Source: Mucilaginibacter sp.
GTDB lineage: Bacteria; Bacteroidota; Bacteroidia; Sphingobacteriales; Sphingobacteriaceae
Reading direction: 5' to 3'
Length of the DNA: 64,000 nucleotides
Assembly: GCF_028288225.1 (NCBI RefSeq)
Contig: NZ_JAQBOC010000007.1
Location: 62,001-126,000 of the forward strand
Shown here: positions 24,613 to 31,600 of the stretch, one piece after another
Numbering within the stretch: the first letter of the stretch is position 1
Layout: the number at the start of each line of letters is the position of its first letter
Program-made: the position numbers and the translations under genes
The notes under the pieces: model-generated
Seen by the model: the letters and a program-made list of their open reading frames with translations, nothing else
The model's database searches: none
Told to the model about the DNA's origin: nothing

Positions 24613-26619
24613 TCAAACGCACGGACATATAAAAGGATATTCCGTATTATCAATAATTGGCTTTACGCCGAAGAAATCATTCAGCACAGATTCAGCGGTG
24701 CAGAAGGCGCCTTCAACCCATGCCTGGTCGTTTGAGTAAGCTTCGCCGACAATAAAAATGTTGGCATCGGCACCTTTTATCAATTGAGATGGCTTGCGGA
24801 TCTTCTGCTGCACGTCGCAAATATCATAATGCGCCGCATAGGCATGGTAGCCCGCATTAAACGGCGGCAGCGACCAATCCATATACCGGGTTTCCAATGG
24901 TTCGGGCACAACGCTATAATCGGCATCCGGGCCAAAATGTACGGCCGCCAATTGCTGGCGCAGCATTTTTACCATTACATCAGGTGCTTTGCGCGGCCCT
25001 ATCAAAGGCTGATAATTTTCTGAAAATGCGGTTTTCTCAACGGAATCTGTCGAATACTCCAATTCTTCCCAAAAGCTGGTGAATTGCTCATCATCATAGC
25101 TGGCAAGGATGCCGTATATGGGCTTAGCGTTTTTATCAAGTGCATTATTGCCGAAGTAAACCACCTGCCTTATGGGAGTATCCGTAACGCTTGGCCCAAT
25201 GGTGTTGCGTTGGGCAGCAGTAAGCAGCTGTGTTTTTTGCGCAGGCGTAAGCGGTGCACCAATACATTTTTCAACATTACTTACCAGGTCTCCGGCGGCG
25301 GCGAATGGTGTTTCCATAATCACCGGATTTTTACTTTTTTCAATCTCAACCAGGTACTGCTTTGGAAAGCCTTCCGCAGCCAGCGCTTTCAGTACGTCAG
25401 TTGTTACTTCGTAGCTAATGATAGGCGCCGGATAGGCCGGCGGATTGGTGGCATTTGCCATCCACCACGGCGAATCAAAAAACATTCCAACCTTATACGA
25501 AGGCTGCAGCACTGCCGACTCCAGGTACAATTGCACTTTGCGGTGATTAAGCACATCCAGCCCTTTATGATCTCCGTAACGGGTAGCCTGTGCCACAAGG
25601 TCTAACGGACCGCGGGGCATAGCCAGCCATGCTGCCGAGGTGGTTTTTGTGGCTGCTTTTTTATCCGGCTTATCACGTTTTGCAATGCTGTAATGAATTA
25701 CATTATCAATTTCCAAAATGGAATGCAGGCGGGTGTTTGGGTGATACTCAAAATTGACGCCTTTATGTTTTGCCAGCTTCACAATGGCATTAAACAGGGC
25801 ATTGAACATGCTCGAATAGCCGTGCGTAAGCGTTTTGTATTCTGTACCAGGCGTAAACTCGTTATTGGCCTGGAAAGCAACGGCTGAATTCCAGTTGATA
25901 ACGTTCGAGGTATAGCCATTGCCATCATTGGTGTAGTTATACCCTTCAGACCCCAGCTGATCAAACATCAGGTTCCAGTAGCCTATATTTTTTAACAGGT
26001 CGCCTTTTTGAAAAACAGATGATTCCGGCGTATCAGCGGTGATGCGCCCATCCTGGTAAAATTGGCACCATTCGGCACGGGTTTGCGGGCCGGTATGCGC
26101 GGTGACAGCCAATTTTTCAACTATGTTAAAGCCATTATCGGGCGGCTGACTTGCGCCATCGTTCTTTACGTTATACGGGGCCGGGTTTGTTTTGCTAATA
26201 TCATTATAATACATGTTTTTGGTGCGCAAATAATAAAGCGGGTTGGTAGACTCATTAAACGGCACCGAATATTTATCGAGGTCAAGCTCTTTAATAACGG
26301 TGGTAACCAGGCGGTGCCCGCCGCTCATAGCCCCATTATTTCCGTCCCACTCCGAGTAGCGCATGCCGCCCAGCTCCAGGTATGATTTTGTTTTATCGTT
26401 TTCATAATGCCAGGTACAAACACGGGCACCGGCAGCGCGGGTCCCCTGGTGCTCTTTCGAGAAATCGTACTGGCCCCAGTCATACAGTTCAAGGGTATCG
26501 CCCTTGTTAAGCAGCTTTGATTGATCCTGTTCAATGTTGGCTTCGCCGTTCAGCAGACGCCAGGCCGTATAAAGCCCGGAGGCACCTGCGCCAAAAATAG
26601 AATACGTTTTATTTTTCAT
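24613..26619 (-). CDS. Flavin amine oxidase family protein (L-amino-acid-oxidase-like)
   Basis: A 668-residue flavoenzyme. It opens with SIFGAGASGLYTAWRLL (FAD Rossmann, GxGxxG at residues 8-13), then GTRAAGARVCTWHYEN and LELGGMRYSEWDGNN, and closes with the amine-oxidase C-terminal FAD motif FIVGEAYSNDQAWVEGAFCTAESVLNDFFG. No signal peptide is seen. By family it should oxidise an amino acid or amine to the imine with release of peroxide; the substrate cannot be told. Its neighbour on the same strand, 387 bases upstream, is a 2-oxoacid decarboxylase, which makes an amino-acid-to-aldehyde route plausible. Confidence 0.82.
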   Translation of the reverse strand: MKNKTYSIFGAGASGLYTAWRLLNGEANIEQDQSKLLNKGDTLELYDWGQYDFSKEHQGTRAAGARVCTWHYENDKTKSYLELGGMRYSEWDGNNGAMSGGHRLVTTVIKELDLDKYSVPFNESTNPLYYLRTKNMYYNDISKTNPAPYNVKNDGASQPPDNGFNIVEKLAVTAHTGPQTRAEWCQFYQDGRITADTPESSVFQKGDLLKNIGYWNLMFDQLGSEGYNYTNDGNGYTSNVINWNSAVAFQANNEFTPGTEYKTLTHGYSSMFNALFNAIVKLAKHKGVNFEYHPNTRLHSILEIDNVIHYSIAKRDKPDKKAATKTTSAAWLAMPRGPLDLVAQATRYGDHKGLDVLNHRKVQLYLESAVLQPSYKVGMFFDSPWWMANATNPPAYPAPIISYEVTTDVLKALAAEGFPKQYLVEIEKSKNPVIMETPFAAAGDLVSNVEKCIGAPLTPAQKTQLLTAAQRNTIGPSVTDTPIRQVVYFGNNALDKNAKPIYGILASYDDEQFTSFWEELEYSTDSVEKTAFSENYQPLIGPRKAPDVMVKMLRQQLAAVHFGPDADYSVVPEPLETRYMDWSLPPFNAGYHAYAAHYDICDVQQKIRKPSQLIKGADANIFIVGEAYSNDQAWVEGAFCTAESVLNDFFGVKPIIDNTEYPFICPCV

Positions 26620-26713
26620 ATGGATTTAGGTTATGTATGGTTGATTTATTTTTTTATTAGTATATAACTGTTATTCTTTCCTTACCGCTAAGCATCGACC
26701 GGGTGAGTCGATC

Positions 26714-26957
26714 AGCCATGCATTCGCACCAATGCATTGGCGTCAATATCGCTCGTATATTTTACTCACCCGGTCGACGCGTCACTGGACTTGCCCTCTC
26801 TTCGCTGCTGCGCGGAAAGAGGGTGAAAAAATCAATCCGCCATGCGTTTGCGCCAATGCATTGGCGTTAATATCGCCCGCAGATTTTACTCACCCGGTCG
26901 ACGCTTCGCTGGACCTGCCCTCTCTTCGCTGCGCGGAAAGAGGGCGAAAAAGTTCTG
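26714..26957. repeat. Tandem direct repeat, two diverged ~120-bp units
   Basis: Unit 1 (26714-26838) and unit 2 (26839-26957) both run GCCATGC, CCAATGCATTGGCGT, TTTACTCACCCGGTCGACGC, CTGGAC, TGCCCTCTCTTCGCTG, GCGGAAAGAGGG. They fill most of the 387-base gap between the flavoenzyme and decarboxylase genes. Each unit contains a short palindrome (CCAATGCATTGG). No gene is apparent. Confidence 0.75.
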
Positions 26958-27006
26958 TGAGAGCGAAGCTAAATCCTTTCCTTAAGAGAGGATTTAAGTG
27001 AGGCGC

Positions 27007-28782
27007 TTACTCCAGCCCCAGCCTGCGCATTTGTCCCGGCAGGTCCTTTTCGGGGATCACTACCTGCACCAGCGTAGGCTTATTGGTTTTTGTTTTTAAT
27101 TTTTCAAGCACCGCATCCAGCTCCTTTACGGTTTTAACGGTGTGGCCTTCTGCGCCGAAAGCTTTGGCAAGGGCCAGGTAATCCCATTTTGGCAGGATAT
27201 CAAACGCATCAAACTTATGCTGCGGACCGGGCTCGAACGAACTCATATCGACATAAACCTGCTCAATGGCATACACGCCGTTGCTCATCACAAATATTAC
27301 AGCATTAAGGTTGTTGCGCGCCAGGGTTGAAAGCGACTGGCAAACCATCATAAAGCCGCCGTCGCCGGCTACGGTCCAGGCCCGTTTGCCGCTGCCAAGC
27401 TGTGCACCTGATGCTGCCCCGGTTTCGTAGCCGATACACTGCCAGGCGGCCGACGAGATAAAGCTGTTTTGCTTTAACCCGTAAGCATTGGTAGCCACAT
27501 AAAGCGACGAGCTAACCCCATACGTCATCACGATATCCTTCAGCATGTTGTTATCGGTCAAAAATTTCATGGAGTGCTGGAAAAACCGGTTATAGGTAAT
27601 GGTATCCGGCTTGTCATTCCAATGCGGATCTGAGTTGGAGAGCCATGGCTCCGGGTATTTAGGCTGCGTGGGCGCTATTGTTGCCAGCGGGTAGCCTTTG
27701 GTGGTTTTAAACAAGTGCAGCAATGCTTCCATAAAATCCTTCATGGTAACATTTTCATAAATAAAGTACCCGGCGCGGATCTGCTTAGTCGTGGCCAGCA
27801 CCATGTCGGCATACTTGCTTTCAATAAACACCAGGTAATCGTCGGTAATTATGGTTCCAAGGGTAAGGAAGCAATCGGCGGCGGTAACCAGGTCAGTTAC
27901 ACTCTTAATAGATGCAGCATCAGCGTAGGTGCCAATAAATTTGCTGCCTCCTTCATCAAGCACGGTTTTACCCAGGCTGGTGGTAGTATATAAAAAGCCG
28001 CTTGCATCTATGAGCTGCTGCAGCAGATCTGCCAGGCCGTGCCGAAGCACTTCTACCCCGGCAAATATCATCGGATTTTTAGCGGCTGTGAGCTGCGCCC
28101 AGGCCTGCGCCACCGCATTTTCAAGCGCCAGCGGATCACTCTTTATCACCAGCGGCTTTAATGGTTCTTTCGGTGGCTGCGGGCAGGGCTCCCCCCAAAC
28201 TTCTTTATAACAGGCAATGTAAACCGGTTTTTTATGGGTGATAGCTGCTATCAGTAAATTATCAATTGCCGCCGCCGCACCAACAGAAGTGCTTAGCGTT
28301 ATGGCGGCAACAGTTACATGCGAATATACTTCCTGGTCGGCCTGCAGGTTGCCGGTTGAGTGGTGGTAAAGCACATCGTACATTTTACCGATCTGCCGGG
28401 CATCAGCACCCGGGCAGGCGCTGATAACCACGACAGGACTCAATTCAACAAGCGCCCCGGCAATAGCATTGAGCGCGCTGAATGTGCTTACTCCATATTG
28501 CAGGGAAACAGCCGCGAGGCCGCGCGTACGCCCGTAAGCATCAGCGGCATAGGCAGCATCAAGTTCGTTAACGGCGCCAATGGCAGTAACACCGTCGAAA
28601 TATTCAAGGGCCTGCGTAAAATGTTTAACATAATCGCCGGGGATTTGAAATACTTCGGTAACATTAAGTTGTTTTAGTCGGGTTAAAAGGTAATCGGCAA
28701 CGGTAAATGGCTGGGCTTGATTTTTATTTAAGGCTTTAGCGGTAATTGGACTTTCATGAAACCGCAGATTTTGGTTCGACAT
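27007..28782 (-). CDS. Thiamine-diphosphate 2-oxoacid decarboxylase (pyruvate/indolepyruvate decarboxylase family)
   Basis: A 591-residue ThDP enzyme of the PDC/IpdC group. The N-terminal PYR domain has FTVADYLLTRLKQLNVTEVFQIPGDYV and the catalytic-Glu segment GAVNELDAAYAADAYGRTRG; the middle domain is present; the PP domain has TGAASGAQLGSGKRAWTVAGDGGFMM and the ThDP/Mg2+ motif GDG...LNAVIFVMSNGVYAIEQ. Products would be an aldehyde and CO2 from a 2-oxoacid. Which acid is used (pyruvate, indolepyruvate, phenylpyruvate, branched) cannot be decided from sequence by eye. The adjacent amine oxidase would supply such oxoacids. Confidence 0.87.
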   Translation of the reverse strand: MSNQNLRFHESPITAKALNKNQAQPFTVADYLLTRLKQLNVTEVFQIPGDYVKHFTQALEYFDGVTAIGAVNELDAAYAADAYGRTRGLAAVSLQYGVSTFSALNAIAGALVELSPVVVISACPGADARQIGKMYDVLYHHSTGNLQADQEVYSHVTVAAITLSTSVGAAAAIDNLLIAAITHKKPVYIACYKEVWGEPCPQPPKEPLKPLVIKSDPLALENAVAQAWAQLTAAKNPMIFAGVEVLRHGLADLLQQLIDASGFLYTTTSLGKTVLDEGGSKFIGTYADAASIKSVTDLVTAADCFLTLGTIITDDYLVFIESKYADMVLATTKQIRAGYFIYENVTMKDFMEALLHLFKTTKGYPLATIAPTQPKYPEPWLSNSDPHWNDKPDTITYNRFFQHSMKFLTDNNMLKDIVMTYGVSSSLYVATNAYGLKQNSFISSAAWQCIGYETGAASGAQLGSGKRAWTVAGDGGFMMVCQSLSTLARNNLNAVIFVMSNGVYAIEQVYVDMSSFEPGPQHKFDAFDILPKWDYLALAKAFGAEGHTVKTVKELDAVLEKLKTKTNKPTLVQVVIPEKDLPGQMRRLGLE

Positions 28783-28941
28783 AACGATAAGCGTATAGGT
28801 TTGACGTAAATATTAGTATAAAGCTATAATATTCTTTTCATTTTAAAAAGCGATTTTTTAACTATTATTTTAATGTTAGCTGACAGTTAAATTTTAGGCG
28901 GGCGGAAAATGTCATTAAGTAAAGGCAAAACACAAATGTAA

Positions 28942-29064
28942 TTCTCCCCAAAAGCATTGTAGCCCCACCCAACCCTCCCCGGAAGGGAGGGCTTAGAAAG
29001 AGCGAAGCCAAAGTCTCCCCAACCGGGGGAGATTTAGAGGGGGCTACCAAGCTGTTGGGGAGAA
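28942..29064. repeat. Palindromic element between decarboxylase and membrane-protein genes
   Basis: In the 431-base gap, nested inverted repeats TTCTCCCCAA (28942-28951) / TTGGGGAGAA (29055-29064) and GTAGCCCC (28959-28966) / GGGGCTAC (29040-29047) frame inner hairpins around CCCTCCCCGGAAGGGAGGG and CTCCCCAACCGGGGGAG. The rest of the gap (29070-29213) has short GC-rich inverted words and no gene. Confidence 0.7.
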
Positions 29065-29213
29065 CTATTTTTGTATTTTCAGTTTAACTTCATAATACCG
29101 CACACCATCACGTCATGCCGTCCGAGCTGGTCGGATCGGCACCCCACAGGACAGGTAACCCGCTTGTATAGCGTAAACCTGGCATGTGGGGTGCTGAAAA
29201 AAGCAGGATATTT

Positions 29214-29861
29214 TTATTTACCCCCACCCGTCGGCGGCACCAAATTAGTAGTAGCCGGGCTAACCGGGGCCGAAGTATTCTCCGTGGTCTTCAACCCAAC
29301 ATAGGTGCTGCTGCTGATGCCCATCAGGATCAGTAATTGCGACGTAATAACGGTGTCGTCCGGCATTTTGCTCTTGCCCGAAACGTAGGCTATGTAGATG
29401 GCGCCAATAATAAGCGTCCAGATCACGCTTTGCAGGCGGTAGATGCTCACGCCCTTCTCGTCGGATATAATATCGATCAAAAACCCTTCCGACGGATAAT
29501 CCTGCTGCGGGATGCTGGTACCCTGGGTATCCTTCTGGCTGTTATCAATCACCTTTGACGCTATCGTAGTGCCCGCGGCAATGCCCAGCAGCGTTAAGTT
29601 TACGACAGCCAGCACCGGCGCCGCATATTCCTGCGGCGATGCATTGAGGTACACATAAATAAACGAGCTGATGATGATCACCGTCCAAAAAGCCAGCTGA
29701 CTCCGGCCAAGACTAAAAGCGGCCCGCGGTTTAGTTTTGCCATCCGTTTCGGCCAGCATACCAAAATTGTCATTGTTAAACACTACGTTGCGCAGCATCG
29801 ACGATTTAATTGCAACTACTATTACAATTATTGAAATTACGGCAAGAATTAAGTAATACAT
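29214..29861 (-). CDS. Hypothetical inner-membrane protein (three helices)
   Basis: A 215-residue protein with helices at about residues 2-18, 52-69, 75-97 and 145-165 and a Pro/Thr/Gly-rich end. The middle contains RAAFSLGRSQLAFWTVIIISSFIYVYL and RLQSVIWTLIIGAIYIAYVSG, two related helix segments with a polar-Q-x-x-x-W-T pattern, suggesting an internal repeat. I do not recognise a family function. ATG 29861 is chosen because the preceding 70 codons of open frame are AT-rich non-coding-like sequence and the conserved-looking part begins there. Confidence 0.6.
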   Translation of the reverse strand: MYYLILAVISIIVIVVAIKSSMLRNVVFNNDNFGMLAETDGKTKPRAAFSLGRSQLAFWTVIIISSFIYVYLNASPQEYAAPVLAVVNLTLLGIAAGTTIASKVIDNSQKDTQGTSIPQQDYPSEGFLIDIISDEKGVSIYRLQSVIWTLIIGAIYIAYVSGKSKMPDDTVITSQLLILMGISSSTYVGLKTTENTSAPVSPATTNLVPPTGGGK

Positions 29862-30247
29862 GATAAATATTGGTTTTAGGTTTAAAATTGATTTTACAGC
29901 AAACAAGCATTCCCCCGCCCTATAACAAAGCCGCCGGAACACATAAAATAAGCACGTGCAAAATAAGGTGAGTACATGCGCGATAAAGTTTAGTATAAAG
30001 TTAAAATAAATCTGGTAAATAAAAAGGGGGATGGGGAAGAATTTGGGGGGATGGGGAATGATTTGGAACACGGAGCCACTTCTTTTAATTAACCTGAGCC
30101 AGAATAAGATTTAATCGAAAAGTTATAACATATTATTTAAAGAAACACGTATGTTTTGCTTTCAAAATGAAAATTTATTGTAGGCAATTCTACCACTAAA
30201 AAATAAATGATTTTTATTTCTAAAACGAAGAGATATATTTTAATAGT

Positions 30248-30410
30248 TATATTTGACTAAACAACAAAGGAGCTAATAGCTCCTTAATTGTTAACTTTCT
30301 GAAGGCCGATAAACTTGATAGACTCTCGGAAACTAATCTGATTGATGACGGTAAAATTCCGTCCGGCTTGACCAGAGAAAAGCCCCGGGGTACCGACCCG
30401 TGGGCTTTTT
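30248..30410 (+). ncRNA. Possible short structured transcript with intrinsic terminator
   Basis: Part of the 896-base gap 29862-30757. TATATTTG at 30248-30255 matches the -7 consensus. After it come hairpins GGAGCTAATAGCTCC and GACGGTAAAATTCCGTC and then a strong terminator-like structure, AAGCCC...GGGCTTTTTTG, ending near 30405. That gives a transcript of about 145 bases ahead of the methyltransferase island. A short frame without ATG also crosses this part, so a lost coding gene cannot be excluded. The 300 bases before 30248 show nothing. Confidence 0.35.
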
Positions 30411-30441
30411 TGTTTCTTATTCAAATTTATAAATAATTTAC

Positions 30442-30468
30442 AAAAAGTTTGTATATAACAAACTTTTT
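30442..30468. repeat. Perfect 11-bp inverted repeat at the island's left side
   Basis: AAAAAGTTTGT (30442-30452) and ACAAACTTTTT (30458-30468) around ATATA. It could be an operator or a terminator; it lies about 300 bases before the methyltransferase gene. Confidence 0.45.
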
Positions 30469-30559
30469 AATCGACTTAGTTATTGCAGATCCACCTTATT
30501 ACAGCTTAGTTGATTTATTTCGTGGCAGTGGTGGTTTAGCATTAGGTTTTATTATATGA
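30449..30559 (+). pseudogene. DNA methyltransferase debris
   Basis: A frame of about 35 codons reads FLIDLVIADPPYYS directly followed by SLVDLFRGSGGLALGF. The first resembles motif IV of amino-methyltransferases (D-x-V-x-x-DPPY); the second is very like motif I of cytosine-C5 methyltransferases (DLFxGxGGLxLGF). In intact enzymes these are not adjacent, so this is probably a collapsed remnant or two joined fragments. It lies 200 bases upstream of the intact adenine methyltransferase. Confidence 0.4.
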
Positions 30560-30578
30560 CTTGTCATATCGAAAGGTT

Positions 30579-30650
30579 GAAGTAACTGGGGCAAACCGCA
30601 ATCTTAATTTAGAGTTTGCTTCAATGGTGCATCTTGCGAGAAGGTGGTAA
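30579..30650 (+). pseudogene. C-terminal gene fragment, possibly of a transposase
   Basis: A short open stretch ends EVTGANRNLNLEFASMVHLARRW and stop. The spacing of hydrophobic residues and the final SMVHLARR are like the end of DDE transposases, but the resemblance is weak and I would not name a family. Confidence 0.25.
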
Positions 30651-30757
30651 AAAATTATGGACAACAGCGCTTATAGCGAAATAAAATTAACTATTTTCCT
30701 TTTTGGGGACATATGTGTATTTAATGTTAAAAAAAGTATAATTTGGTGAAAAATTTA

Positions 30758-31600
30758 ATGACCAATAATATAAACCTAATACCTTCAAAAAAAATCATCC
30801 AAGCTAAACCATTTTTAAGATGGGCAGGTGGAAAAACTTGGCTTATTAAACATCTTAATAACGTTAAGACGTTTAAATTCAATAACTACCACGAGCCTTT
30901 TCTCGGTGGCGGGGCGACCTTTTTTTATATTAATCCTTCTGAAACCTCGTATTTATCTGATCTAAATGAGCAATTAATAGATACATATATCGCGATTAGA
31001 GACAATGTTAACTTAGTTATAAATAAATTAAAGACTTTTGAAAACTCAGAGAAACAATATTATATTATTAGAGACACAGAATTTTTAGAGATTCATGAAC
31101 GCGCTGCAAAATTTATCTTTTTGAATCAAACTTCTTTTAATGGTATATATAGAGTCAATCTAAAAGGGGTATATAATGTACCCTATGGCTACAGAAATAA
31201 AAATTTCCTGGACGAAGAATTGTTAAGACTATCCAGTACATCTTTAAGAAAAACTGAACTTGTTGCATCAGATTTTGATATTGTTAGAAATAACATAAGG
31301 GAAGGGGATTTAGTCTTCTTGGATCCCCCTTATACCGTGTCACATAACGATAATGGATTTATTAAGTATAATGAAAAACTATTTTCACTCGATGATCAAT
31401 ATAGATTAAGTAACCTAATTTCCTATATAAAAGAACAAAATGCTTACTATATATTAACTAATGCTGCACATAATAAAGTGAAGGAAATCTTTGAAAAAAA
31501 TGATAGTCTCCATGAATTACCCAGGGCTAGTTTAATTGGTGGCACGAATGCAGTAAGGGGTAGTTTTAATGAATTTGTATTTACCAATCTTGCCATATGA
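30758..31600 (+). CDS. D12-class N6-adenine DNA methyltransferase (Dam/M.DpnIIA type)
   Basis: A 280-residue AdoMet-dependent DNA methyltransferase. It shows PFLRWAGGKTWL (residues 18-29), the AdoMet loop EPFLGGGATFF (FLGGGA 48-53), FLNQTSFNGIYRVN with VPYG, and the catalytic GDLVFLDPPY (DPPY 189-192), the order of the D12/alpha class. Relatives methylate adenine in GATC, but the target of this enzyme is not known. ATG 30758 is preferred; TTG/GTG at 30743-30748 are alternatives. Its stop overlaps the next start by four bases (ATGA), so it is the first gene of an operon with the DGQHR protein. The gene is visibly richer in A+T than the chromosome around it, a sign of transfer. Confidence 0.92.
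   Translation: MTNNINLIPSKKIIQAKPFLRWAGGKTWLIKHLNNVKTFKFNNYHEPFLGGGATFFYINPSETSYLSDLNEQLIDTYIAIRDNVNLVINKLKTFENSEKQYYIIRDTEFLEIHERAAKFIFLNQTSFNGIYRVNLKGVYNVPYGYRNKNFLDEELLRLSSTSLRKTELVASDFDIVRNNIREGDLVFLDPPYTVSHNDNGFIKYNEKLFSLDDQYRLSNLISYIKEQNAYYILTNAAHNKVKEIFEKNDSLHELPRASLIGGTNAVRGSFNEFVFTNLAI

Noticed and set aside
25084..25605. 173-codon plus-strand frame opposite the amine-oxidase gene
   Set aside because: It lies within an intact flavoenzyme gene and its translation has no family features.
30257..30440. Coding reading of the promoter-terminator unit (FLKADKLDRLSETNLIDDGK)
   Set aside because: It looks protein-like but has no usual start codon and its end coincides with a terminator stem; I kept it as a possible RNA and mention the alternative there.
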